From the NCBI RefSeq assembly GCF_005869225.1, contig NZ_SWFP01000001.1, forward strand, positions 1 through 64,000: a stretch of DNA of 64,000 bases, written 5' to 3'. Shown here piece after piece: positions 16,101 through 24,500 of the stretch; position 1 is the stretch's first letter, and every line of letters starts with the position of its first letter. The translations under genes were made by a program, and so were the position numbers. This DNA is from Dyadobacter bucti. Its GTDB lineage: Bacteria; Bacteroidota; Bacteroidia; Cytophagales; Spirosomataceae. The notes below the pieces were generated by a model. That model searched no databases, was not told the origin of the DNA, and saw only the letters and a program-made list of their open reading frames with translations.

Positions 16101-17210
16101 ATGACCAGCTTCGAAAAAATCAAATTTGCCCCGCACGAGAAAAGCCTCTTTTATCCTACACTTAAAAAACGGATCGATCAGTATTTTGCGCGGACGCACA
16201 CTTCCCGGTACGCTAACCGGACCATGGTGATCAAAACGATTGTTTTGCTATCCGCCTACATCCTGCCATTCGTATTCTTACTTATTTTCAATCCGCCATT
16301 CTGGGTAGGTATGCTGCTTTGGCTCACGATGGGCGCAGGCATTTCCGGCATTGGGATGAGCATTATGCACGACGCGAACCACGGCGCATTTTCAAAGAAC
16401 CCAACTGTAAATAAATGGCTCGGATATACCATTAACCTGGCAGGAGCGGGATTGACAAACTGGAAATTGCAACATAACATTCTTCACCACACCTACACCA
16501 ATATTGCGAATGTTGACGAAGATATCAAAGACCGCGGCGTGATCAAGCTTTCACCGCATGAAAAAGTATCCCCGGTACACCGTTTCCAATGGTTTTACGC
16601 TATTTTCTTTTATGGGATCCTTACACTCTACTGGGTGATACTGAAGGATTTTATCCAATATTATCAGTTTATCAAATCGGGCGTGAACCGCCAAAGCCGG
16701 ACAGAAAACAGGCAAATGCTCGCAGGATTGATCGGACTTAAAATCATTTATTTCAGCATCCTTTTTGTAATACCCGTTTTTATATTCAACATACCATTCT
16801 GGCAAGTCCTAACCGGCTTTCTTGCCATGCATTTTACCGCCGGACTTGTCCTGACGGTCATATTCCAGCTGGCACATTCCGTGGAAGGAACGGATCATCC
16901 GTTACCGAACGACCAGGGTGTCGTAGAACAGGACTGGGCAATTCATCAATTGGAAACTACGGTCAACTTTTCGCCGGGGAACAAATGGTTAAGCTGGTAC
17001 ATCGGGGGCTTGAATTTCCAGATCGAACACCACCTTTTTCCTAAAATATGCCACGTTCATTATCCCCAAATCGCTCCGATCGTCAAGCAAACGGCCGCGG
17101 AATTTGGGCTGGTTTACATGGAAAATAAATCCTTCCTGACTGCACTGGGGTCACATATCAGAAGCCTGAAACGCTTTGGTACACCGAGGCTAGATGAAGC
17201 GATCGGCTAA
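16101..17210 (+). CDS. Membrane fatty acid desaturase
   Basis: A 369-residue membrane di-iron desaturase. The three His boxes are HDANH (H90-H94), HNILHH (H125-H130) and QIEHH (H310-H311). The Gln before the last box is typical of front-end or delta-6-like acyl-lipid desaturases. Paired hydrophobic segments flank the boxes (TIVLLSAYILPFVFLLIF, IYFSILFVIPVFIFNIPFW). It would introduce a double bond into acyl chains, using O2 and electrons from ferredoxin or cytochrome b5-like donors. No donor is fused or adjacent. It probably serves membrane fluidity control. Confidence 0.9.
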   Translation: MTSFEKIKFAPHEKSLFYPTLKKRIDQYFARTHTSRYANRTMVIKTIVLLSAYILPFVFLLIFNPPFWVGMLLWLTMGAGISGIGMSIMHDANHGAFSKNPTVNKWLGYTINLAGAGLTNWKLQHNILHHTYTNIANVDEDIKDRGVIKLSPHEKVSPVHRFQWFYAIFFYGILTLYWVILKDFIQYYQFIKSGVNRQSRTENRQMLAGLIGLKIIYFSILFVIPVFIFNIPFWQVLTGFLAMHFTAGLVLTVIFQLAHSVEGTDHPLPNDQGVVEQDWAIHQLETTVNFSPGNKWLSWYIGGLNFQIEHHLFPKICHVHYPQIAPIVKQTAAEFGLVYMENKSFLTALGSHIRSLKRFGTPRLDEAIG

Positions 17211-17346
17211 TTATTTTAAAAGTAAATAGCAGTGCGCTGCATCCACGTTCGGCATCATCATTTATAATTCAGAAACACACCGTAAAAAGTGGTATCTTGC
17301 TATAGATCGTCAACATCAATCAGAGTACATCAAAAATTCGATTTGA

Positions 17347-17907
17347 ATGACAGTATATATCAAATACATGGTCAGTTTACGATGCAAAATGATGGTTCAG
17401 CAAGAATTGGAAAAGCTGGGCATTCATTACAGCGAAGTGGAGCTTGGCTCAGTGGAAGTAATGGAAGATATGACTGCGGTACAGCGTGAAGCATTTAAAA
17501 GAAATCTTTTAAAGTCAGGGCTCGAATTACTGGATGATAAAAGGAGTATTCTGATCGAAAAAATCAAGAATGTGATCGTGAAAATGATCCATCATGATGA
17601 TGAATTCCCCAAGATCAACTATTCTGACTATATAGCAGAAAAATTAGGATATGACTATACATATCTATCTAACATGTTTTCGGAAATAAAGGGAATTAAT
17701 ATTCAGCAATTTATCATATACCACAAAATTGAAAAGGTAAAGGAACTTTTGCTCTATCAGGAGCTGAACCTGACCGAAATTTCGTACAGGCTACATTACA
17801 GCAGCGTTTCGCATTTATCCAATCAATTCAAGAAAGTGACGGGATTGTCGCCTTCATTTTATAAAAAGCTCAGGCAAAAAAGAAACAGTAACCTGGAAAA
17901 CATTTAG
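17347..17907 (+). CDS. Small AraC-type regulator with metal-domain-like N-terminus
   Basis: A 186-residue protein. Residues 1-70 resemble a heavy-metal-associated-like fold (IKYMVSLRCKMMVQQELEKL, then a 'LLKSGLELLDDK' segment). The C-terminal 100 residues are an AraC DNA-binding domain (YDYTYLSNMFSEIKG, LTEISYRLHYSSVSHLSNQF). As I recall this Bacteroidota family, the N-terminus usually carries MVCxRC; here the first Cys is Ser (MVSLRC), so metal or thiol sensing through a Cys pair may be lost. It follows the desaturase gene by 136 bases on the same strand and ends at a strong hairpin. Confidence 0.82.
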   Translation: MTVYIKYMVSLRCKMMVQQELEKLGIHYSEVELGSVEVMEDMTAVQREAFKRNLLKSGLELLDDKRSILIEKIKNVIVKMIHHDDEFPKINYSDYIAEKLGYDYTYLSNMFSEIKGINIQQFIIYHKIEKVKELLLYQELNLTEISYRLHYSSVSHLSNQFKKVTGLSPSFYKKLRQKRNSNLENI

Positions 17908-17911
17908 CACC

Positions 17912-17944
17912 TTCTGCTGCCGGTGTTTTGGACCGGCAGCAGAA
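17912..17944. terminator. Bidirectional hairpin terminator
   Basis: A perfect 13-base stem (TTCTGCTGCCGGT with its complement) encloses a 7-base loop. It lies between the stop of the plus-strand AraC gene (17907) and the stop of the minus-strand 37-residue ORF (17949), where a shared terminator is expected. Confidence 0.8.
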
Positions 17945-17948
17945 GATT

Positions 17949-18062
17949 TCACTCGTCTTTTGATTTGCCATCCCGCTTTTCCTTCTTATCCGCACGCTTC
18001 TCTTTCAGGTTCTTCGCGGGTTTCTTCTTGTCACCTTTCTGCACTACTTTTTCGCTTGACAT
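17949..18062 (-). CDS. 37-residue lysine-rich basic protein
   Basis: A short minus-strand frame, ATG at 18062 to TGA at 17949. It encodes a very charged peptide starting MSSEKVVQKGDKKKPAKNL and ending DGKSKDE, with about one third Lys/Arg. Support comes from the ATG start, its own terminator hairpin directly after the stop, and convergence with the AraC gene. I recall similar small Lys-rich proteins in Bacteroidota genomes but no function. The charge suggests nucleic-acid or ribosome contact, which is only inference. A chance frame is the alternative. Confidence 0.55.
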   Translation of the reverse strand: MSSEKVVQKGDKKKPAKNLKEKRADKKEKRDGKSKDE

Positions 18063-18221
18063 GGTTTTTTGGTTTTATTTAAAGATAAGCCTTATTGCCG
18101 GATATCAAAGCTTTTTTCGAATAAACAGAACACTTTTGCGGGTTAACTGCCATACCCCGCCGCTATTCCCGGAAATACGGGATAATAAGGTTAACTTAGA
18201 AGAAATCAACCGTGTACCAGT

Positions 18222-20462
18222 ATGAAAATTTCATTGATAGGATCTTATCCGCCCCGGGAATGCGGGATTGGTACATTTACTAAAAACCTTTTTGATTCAA
18301 CAACAAAAAATGCGTCCGGAGTAAAAGTTCACCATGGATTTGTCATTGCCATTGACGATCACGAACAGGAATATGACTATCCCGGGGAAGTGAAAATGTC
18401 GATCCGGCAGGAGGAGCAGACGGATTACCTCGAAGCAGCAAACCACATCAACCTGAGCGGGGCTGATGTGTGTATACTGGAACATGAATTCGGGATATTC
18501 GGCGGGCAGAACGGCATTTACATTCTGCCGCTTTTACACAGACTGAAAATCCCGCTGATCGTCACATTGCATACCGTTTTGAAAAATCCGTCGTACAACC
18601 AGCGGGCAGTGCTGACGGAGATCTGTAAAATAGCACAATCGGTGGTGGTCATGACCCGGACTGCCGTGGATATGCTCGTGGAAGAATATGAGGTGCCTGC
18701 CGAAAAGATAGCCAAAATCGAACACGGCGTGCCCGATCTGCATTTTGAGCAATCATTGGCAAAGCAGGAATTCAAGCTCACCAAGAAAAAGGTCCTGCTC
18801 ACTTTTGGGTTTATCGGGAGGAACAAAGGAATCGAAACTGTGCTGAAAGCCATGCCCGAGGTAGTGGCCAAACATCCCGAAGTGGTTTACATTGTTTTGG
18901 GCAAAACCCACCCGAACGTAGTCCGGCATTCGGGCGAGGAGTACCGGGTGTTTCTTACCGGGCTCGTCAAAAAGCTGGGGATCGAAAAGCACGTGATTTT
19001 CCTGAACGAATTCATAGACCAGCTGGAACTGTTCAAATACCTCTCGGCCTCAGATATTTACATTACACCCTACACCAGTGAGGCCCAGATTACCAGCGGC
19101 ACTTTGTCGTACGCGATCGGCGCAGGGACCGCGGTGATTTCAACGCCTTACTGGCATGCGACAGAGCTTTTAGCCGAAGGGCGGGGAAGGCTTTTTGATT
19201 TTCATGACTCTGCTGCATTAAGCGAAACCTTGCTCGAACTGCTGAGCCATCCGGAGCAAATGAGCGAGCTTAGAAAAAACGCTTATGATTATGGCAGAGG
19301 CATCACATGGCCGCGAATAGGCGAAAAGTATATGCAGCTGGCAGATGAGGTCGTGGAAGCCCACCCCGAGGCCGACGAAAAAGAAGCCATTTTTGATCCG
19401 CTGACACTTCCTCCGTTTTTACTCGATCACATTCAGCGGCTTACAGACGATACCGGCATTATTCAGCATGCCAAATATGGCATTCCGAATTTGAAAGAAG
19501 GGTACTGCCTGGATGATAATGCGCGTGCATTGCTGATGGTGCTGATGACTTATAAAAGAAACAAACATCCGCTCGCGCTCAAATTGTCGCCGACTTACCT
19601 GAGCTATATCAATTACATGCAGAATACGGACGGCACTTTCCGCAATTTCCTGAGCTTTAACCGAAATTTTTTGGATGAGGTCGGGTCCGAGGATTCATTC
19701 GGGCGGGCGATCTGGTCGCTGGGTTACTTGCTTGGCAATGCACCCAATGATGCGTATTATCAGACCGGACGTGAAATTTTCTTCGACGCAGTACCGAATT
19801 TCGCCAGGCTGAAATCGATCAGGAGCATTGCGAATACGATTGTCGGGATCTGTCATTATCTCAAAAGCAATCCTTCGGACGAAGGCATGACGGAGGTGTT
19901 GAAGGCGCTCAGCAGCAGGCTCATCGCTGATTACGATATCAACCGGAGAGACGACTGGCGCTGGTTCGAGTCTCTGCTGGCTTACGACAATGCATTTTTG
20001 CCACTCGCATTGCTACATGCAGCCGAATTTATCAAAGACGAGCGGATTTTGGAGGTCGCGCTGGAAAGCTTGAATTTCCTTACGGAAAGTACGCTGAGCA
20101 ACGGCTATCTCTCCATTATCGGGAACGAAAATTGGTTCAGGCAGGATAGCGAACAATCAAAATTCGCCCAGCAGCCGCTCGACGCCCTTGCCATGGTGCT
20201 GATGTTCCACCAGGCGTTCCGGCTTACCAAAGATCTCGCTTATGTTTCCAAACTGTACACTTCATTCATGTGGTTTTTGGGAGAAAACGATCTCAGGATC
20301 AGCCTCTACGATTTCGAAACGAAGGGCTGCTGCGACGGTCTGGAAAGCTATGGCGTCAACAGGAACCAGGGTGCGGAAAGTACACTTGCCTATCTGATAT
20401 CCCACCTGAGCGTACTGGAAGCATTTGAAGAGGTGACCAAATTGGAAGCGGAACTGGTATGA
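18222..20462 (+). CDS. Glycosyltransferase family 4 fused to a probable alpha/alpha-barrel domain
   Basis: A 746-residue protein of two parts. Residues 1-385 form a GT-B glycosyltransferase (MKISLIGSYPPRECGIGTFT at the nucleotide-sugar entry, LTFGFIGRNKGIETVLKA, and PYTSEAQITSGTLSYAIGAG in place of the usual EX7E). Residues about 395-740 look like an all-helical alpha/alpha toroid (GYCLDDNARALLMVLM, WRWFESLLAYDNAFLPLALL), the fold of many glycosidases and epimerases. The stop overlaps the next GT start by four bases (ATGA), so translation is coupled. No signal peptide is seen, so it is cytoplasmic. Donor and product are unknown; the GH130 neighbour hints at mannose-containing glycans. Confidence 0.88.
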   Translation: MKISLIGSYPPRECGIGTFTKNLFDSTTKNASGVKVHHGFVIAIDDHEQEYDYPGEVKMSIRQEEQTDYLEAANHINLSGADVCILEHEFGIFGGQNGIYILPLLHRLKIPLIVTLHTVLKNPSYNQRAVLTEICKIAQSVVVMTRTAVDMLVEEYEVPAEKIAKIEHGVPDLHFEQSLAKQEFKLTKKKVLLTFGFIGRNKGIETVLKAMPEVVAKHPEVVYIVLGKTHPNVVRHSGEEYRVFLTGLVKKLGIEKHVIFLNEFIDQLELFKYLSASDIYITPYTSEAQITSGTLSYAIGAGTAVISTPYWHATELLAEGRGRLFDFHDSAALSETLLELLSHPEQMSELRKNAYDYGRGITWPRIGEKYMQLADEVVEAHPEADEKEAIFDPLTLPPFLLDHIQRLTDDTGIIQHAKYGIPNLKEGYCLDDNARALLMVLMTYKRNKHPLALKLSPTYLSYINYMQNTDGTFRNFLSFNRNFLDEVGSEDSFGRAIWSLGYLLGNAPNDAYYQTGREIFFDAVPNFARLKSIRSIANTIVGICHYLKSNPSDEGMTEVLKALSSRLIADYDINRRDDWRWFESLLAYDNAFLPLALLHAAEFIKDERILEVALESLNFLTESTLSNGYLSIIGNENWFRQDSEQSKFAQQPLDALAMVLMFHQAFRLTKDLAYVSKLYTSFMWFLGENDLRISLYDFETKGCCDGLESYGVNRNQGAESTLAYLISHLSVLEAFEEVTKLEAELV

Positions 20463-21472
20463 AGGTCGCAATATTGTCCTCTATTGCCTGGCGCACACCG
20501 CCACGGCAATATGGCCCCTGGGAGCAGGTAGCATCCTACCTGACGGAAGGTTTGCATCAGAGAGGTGTGGACGTTACGCTTTTTGCCACCACTGACTCAG
20601 TAACCAATGCGACATTGGAAGGAGTGATCGGAACCCCCTACGCAGAAGACCGTGAAACCGACCCAAAAGTAGCCGAATGCCTGCATATCAGCCACTTAAT
20701 GGAGCGCTCCGAAGAATTTGATCTGATCCACAATCATTTCGATTTCTTGCCGCTTACTTATTCAAAACTGGTCAGAACACCGCTGCTAACGACCATCCAC
20801 GGGTTTTCGTCAACCAAAATCCTGGAAGTGTACCGGAAATACAATGCAGGCACGTCCTACGTTTCCATCAGCGACGCCGACCGGGACGGAAGTTTGGATT
20901 ACATTGCCACGGTTTACAATGGTGTAGATAGCAAAGACTTTCCATTTGAACCGCATCCGCAGGATTATCTGCTCTTTTTCGGGAGGATTCATCCGGATAA
21001 AGGTACCCACGAGGCGATTCAGATTAGCCGGCAGGCCGGGAAGGTGCTGATCATCGCCGGGCTCATTCAGGATGATAATTATTTTGACCAAAAAGTAAAA
21101 CCGTTCATCAACGACAGAACGGTATTCTATCTCGGAAATGTAGGTCCCGACGAGCGAAAAACCTTACTTGGAAAAGCACTGGCCTTACTTCACCCGATCT
21201 GTTTTGACGAGCCGTTTGGTCTGAGCGTGGCCGAGTCCATGTTTTGCGGCACGCCCGTTATTGCGTTCAACAGAGGCTCGATGCGGGAGCTTATCGTGGA
21301 CGGGAAAACGGGTTTTCTCGTCCACGATAATGACGAAGCCATTCAGGCCGTGGACATGCTGGGACGGATAGATCGCCAGGAATGCAGGCATTGGGCACAG
21401 GCGATGTTCTCGAAAGAGAAAATGGTCGACGGTTATCTGTCTGTTTATGAAAAGATCCTCAGCCGACGGTGA
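20459..21472 (+). CDS. Glycosyltransferase family 4
   Basis: A 337-residue cytoplasmic GT-B enzyme. The N-terminus has SSIAWRTPPRQYGPWEQVAS; the C-terminal Rossmann half has LFFGRIHPDKGTHEAIQISR and the EX7E motif in EPFGLSVAE, followed by GTPVIAFNRGSMRELI, typical of retaining GT4 enzymes. Translationally coupled to the upstream fusion GT. Its 3' end overlaps the convergent GH130 gene by 14 bases. This tight GT/GT/GH130 arrangement suggests one pathway. Confidence 0.9.
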   Translation: MKVAILSSIAWRTPPRQYGPWEQVASYLTEGLHQRGVDVTLFATTDSVTNATLEGVIGTPYAEDRETDPKVAECLHISHLMERSEEFDLIHNHFDFLPLTYSKLVRTPLLTTIHGFSSTKILEVYRKYNAGTSYVSISDADRDGSLDYIATVYNGVDSKDFPFEPHPQDYLLFFGRIHPDKGTHEAIQISRQAGKVLIIAGLIQDDNYFDQKVKPFINDRTVFYLGNVGPDERKTLLGKALALLHPICFDEPFGLSVAESMFCGTPVIAFNRGSMRELIVDGKTGFLVHDNDEAIQAVDMLGRIDRQECRHWAQAMFSKEKMVDGYLSVYEKILSRR

Positions 21473-22931
21473 CCTCACCGGTAAGTTTGTTCAACAGCTC
21501 TTTCAGGTCAACGACCGCATAAGTTGATGCGTAGTCGGACATAGCGTAGGGAATGATCAGGCTCTCGTTATGTATGAAAGCGCCGCATGAATACACCACA
21601 TTCGGCACATAACCGTCGCGCTCGGTCTGGTTCGGCATCAGCAACGGCTGGTCGAGCCGGCCAATTTCATGTTGGGGATCATGGAGTTCAAAAAGGGATG
21701 CGCCAAGCACATACTCGCGCATAGGGCCCACCCCGTGCGTCAGCACAATCCACCCGGCTTCCGTTTCAATGGGTGAGCCACAATTTCCCATCTGGACAAA
21801 TTCCCAGGGATATTTCGGCGACTGGATCATCGTAGCTTCGCGCCAGATGCTGATATTGTCTGAATAGGCAATGTAATTGTTGACCCCGTCGATCCGGCAG
21901 AGCATGGCATACTTGCCATTAATTTTCCGGGGAAAAAGTGCCATTCCTTTATTCTGGGCTATCTCTCCGTGGATCGGCAATACTTTGAAGTGATAAAAAT
22001 CCTTCGTCATCAACAGCTTCGGAAGAATAGTCATGCCATCGTAGGCCGTGTAAGTGGCATAGTACGTCTGCTCCTGATCTTTGCCCACAAAACGCACGAA
22101 ACGTGCGTCCTCGATCCCCCGCTTTTCCGTATCCGCAATCGGAAAGATCACACGCTCTGAAATATCCGTATCCAGAGAAAAATCCATTTCATAGTGTGAC
22201 GAGGCCAGCCACATCATTTCTCGGAGGAACAGCGCACTATTCCCATCCATTCCGGGCATGTTCCTCGTTTCGTCGACGTAACGTTTGAGCTCCTCGTACG
22301 TAAAGGTTTCCGTTAGTTTTTCCGCGATCACCGGGTATGCCGGATTGTCAAAACTTTGCATTTCGCCAAGCTTGGCAAGAAAGGTTACGCGCTTGTAAAC
22401 ATGGTTCCGGACATGCTCAGGCGAATCCAGGAGGCGCCCGGGCGGGTCCACCGTGATCAGATTATCCTGGTCGATGACCGCCGACCTGAACACGATCGAA
22501 GAAATGTGCCCCTCTCCCGTTGCCCTGAAACTCAGTATCACCCGTTTTTGACCGGGTTCTATCCGCGACTGGTCGGGATCTTCCACGATCGACGGATTAA
22601 AAAATGCCGCGGCCTCAATGGAATATTCCATCGTAAAATACGCACCGATCAGAAGTCGCTGGTTCATTTCTAATTCTTTGACATCCAGCTTCATGATATC
22701 AAACAACCGGGAAAGCCTTCTGAAATGTCGTTCGAACACTTTCAGGATATTGCGGTGCCGCCTCGCATATTTACGCAAAACATTGTTCAGCTCTTCACGT
22801 TGCTGCTTTTCCGACAGGGTCAGGATAGCCGTGATGAGCTGAATGCCCCTTTCTTCACTACTAAAAAGAAATCGCGCAATAACGCGGCTCGAATCGGGCT
22901 GGAAGGTGATATCTTTCCTGGTAAGGCGCAT
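21459..22931 (-). CDS. GH130 family mannoside phosphorylase or mannosidase-like
   Basis: A 490-residue protein. Residues about 110-480 form the five-bladed propeller of GH130, with the catalytic Asp in GIEDARF (D275). GH130 members phosphorolyse or hydrolyse beta-mannosides. An N-terminal Arg-rich helical extension of about 100 residues (RKYARRHRNILKVFERHF) is unusual compared with the 300-350 residue core enzymes. No signal peptide, so it is cytoplasmic. Phosphorylase versus hydrolase cannot be settled without the phosphate-pocket residues being aligned. It converges on, and overlaps, the GT gene. Confidence 0.85.
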   Translation of the reverse strand: MRLTRKDITFQPDSSRVIARFLFSSEERGIQLITAILTLSEKQQREELNNVLRKYARRHRNILKVFERHFRRLSRLFDIMKLDVKELEMNQRLLIGAYFTMEYSIEAAAFFNPSIVEDPDQSRIEPGQKRVILSFRATGEGHISSIVFRSAVIDQDNLITVDPPGRLLDSPEHVRNHVYKRVTFLAKLGEMQSFDNPAYPVIAEKLTETFTYEELKRYVDETRNMPGMDGNSALFLREMMWLASSHYEMDFSLDTDISERVIFPIADTEKRGIEDARFVRFVGKDQEQTYYATYTAYDGMTILPKLLMTKDFYHFKVLPIHGEIAQNKGMALFPRKINGKYAMLCRIDGVNNYIAYSDNISIWREATMIQSPKYPWEFVQMGNCGSPIETEAGWIVLTHGVGPMREYVLGASLFELHDPQHEIGRLDQPLLMPNQTERDGYVPNVVYSCGAFIHNESLIIPYAMSDYASTYAVVDLKELLNKLTGEVTVG

Positions 22932-23228
22932 ATTTATTTTTAAAAGAGCAACTGACAGACGATCTGATTTGTGGGTGACTTTTACTTCAAAACAGTTGTC
23001 TGATCAGGCCGCAAAGGTCGGTTTACTCCCGTGCCTTTCTTTATAGATATGACCAAAAAAGTTGTATAATTCACTGGTCGGCCAGTCGGCCCAAATTGTA
23101 ATATTTGCCTCCTGAGCAAAATACCACATCGAGCCACGGAACCGGACGGCTACCCTGCCCAATGTTTTTTCCCCTCCTTATTGCTGACAATACTATTCCG
23201 TGGAATGAGCAAAATCCGGTTGCATAAT

Positions 23229-24098
23229 TTATTGTAAAAAACCATCCAAATAACCGGATATTGCTTTTGTCTGCGTCATCAGGCCAACATGGCTTTGATT
23301 GGGAATAATGGCCAGGTGAGATTTTGGCATTGGTTGCATGCCAGCAGAAATACCCCCTCCCAGCAACTTATATGTTTTTGCCAGTTCGATTTTATCCATG
23401 CCATCATTGTCACCCGATATGATCAATACGGGTGCAGTGATCTTTGCTATATTTTCGTCGCCCATATCATATGGCTCCTGCGCCATGGCGATCATCTGTT
23501 CCAGGAAATTTGTCCATTTTGTTTTATCTGGTGCCACAGCATCGTAGGCAGCTTGCAGAGGCGAATTCGCAAAAAGCTCCGGCTTCATTTTTTTAAAAAT
23601 TTCGGTTGTTCCGGTTACCCAGCCATCGCTTTTATAGACCGCAGAAATGATAACAAGTTTTCTCAGTCGTTTAGGACTTTGTATCGCAAACTGGTAGGCA
23701 ATCTGACCGCCAAAACTATATCCTGCGATATCCGCACTGTCAATTTTCAGGTAATCCATTACTTTCTCTACGTCACTCGCTAATGTGGCCCGTGATAATT
23801 TTCTATCTGAAAAGGGTGTATGTCCATGTCCCTGCAATTCTATGGCAATCACTTTTCTCGTTTTTGCCAATTCAGGTATTAATTCCCCCCAATTCATCTC
23901 AATGGTATAGTAGGCGCCATGCAGTAAAACAATAGGCTTACCGTCACCGTATACTTCGTAATAAACTTTGATACCATTAGCAGGCGCGTAGCCACTGTCG
24001 GCAGGTTTGATTCGTTGTGCACTGGATGTAGACGCTACACTCATAATGATCGCTATTAGAAGTAATTTAATATGATTTCCTGGCTTAATATTTTTCAT
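23229..24098 (-). CDS. Secreted alpha/beta hydrolase
   Basis: A hydrolase of about 289 residues from the ATG at 24098, where a signal peptide begins (KLLLIAIIMSVASTSSAQ); an upstream in-frame start at 24149 would spoil it. It has the oxyanion motif HGAYY, the nucleophile elbow GYSFGG (Ser), an Asp in SGDNDGMD and a His in PNQSHVG. Substrate unknown; likely an esterase or lipase-like enzyme in the periplasm. Flanked by a 297-base featureless gap and a gene remnant, so no operon context. Confidence 0.88.
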   Translation of the reverse strand: MKNIKPGNHIKLLLIAIIMSVASTSSAQRIKPADSGYAPANGIKVYYEVYGDGKPIVLLHGAYYTIEMNWGELIPELAKTRKVIAIELQGHGHTPFSDRKLSRATLASDVEKVMDYLKIDSADIAGYSFGGQIAYQFAIQSPKRLRKLVIISAVYKSDGWVTGTTEIFKKMKPELFANSPLQAAYDAVAPDKTKWTNFLEQMIAMAQEPYDMGDENIAKITAPVLIISGDNDGMDKIELAKTYKLLGGGISAGMQPMPKSHLAIIPNQSHVGLMTQTKAISGYLDGFLQ

Positions 24099-24500
24099 AA
24101 CGTCACCCGGTTGAGTGTGATTGTTGTCTAATACAAAGTTCAGAAGCATTTGATGATTCTGCGCGGTGCAAAAACGACAATTTAGAGGGCGAATCCCGAC
24201 ATTCCAGCCATTGCTTACAGGTTTTCTTTCGAAAAAGCCCCGGAGTAGGCGTTGATCTGATCACGTACCCTACGGAACTCCTGCTTAATCTCTTCATCGT
24301 TGCCCGTGCCTTTCGCCGGATCCGGAAGTTTCAGGCAGCCTGCATGAAAAATCCATGATAAAAAGCAATAACATCAAAAATTTAGCCTTTCGGCAGTTAG
24401 CTTTGTAAACCGTCCGACAGAATGCAGTCGCCGCGGCCGGGACAGTAGGCATCCGGCAAACTGATGAAACAAAACACAGAATAATTAACTTTTTAACAAC
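24099..24500. other. Intergenic stretch with gene debris
   Basis: This gap lies between divergent hydrolase and alcohol dehydrogenase genes. It contains a minus-strand tail of an ArsC-like phosphatase (see separate entry) and otherwise no convincing frame. The alcohol dehydrogenase promoter must lie in the right part, but no exact TAnnTTTG box was seen. Confidence 0.5.
24215..24346 (-). pseudogene. C-terminal remnant of an ArsC-like low-molecular-weight phosphatase
   Basis: A 43-codon minus-strand frame ending in TAA at 24215 reads LPDPAKGTGNDEEI, then KQEFRRVRDQINAY and SKENL. This DPAK-GT-EEI-x-x-FRRVRD pattern is how many ArsC-type/low-molecular-weight tyrosine phosphatases end. Upstream the frame meets a stop about 10 codons earlier and the catalytic N-terminus is absent, so this is a truncated remnant. 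Assignment is from remembered family pattern, not a search. Confidence 0.5.

Noticed and set aside
23099..23228. Possible promoter and small gene in the gap right of GH130
   Set aside because: TAATATTTG has one base too many for the -7 pattern and no frame with a start was convincing; the 297-base gap 22932-23228 is left as featureless.
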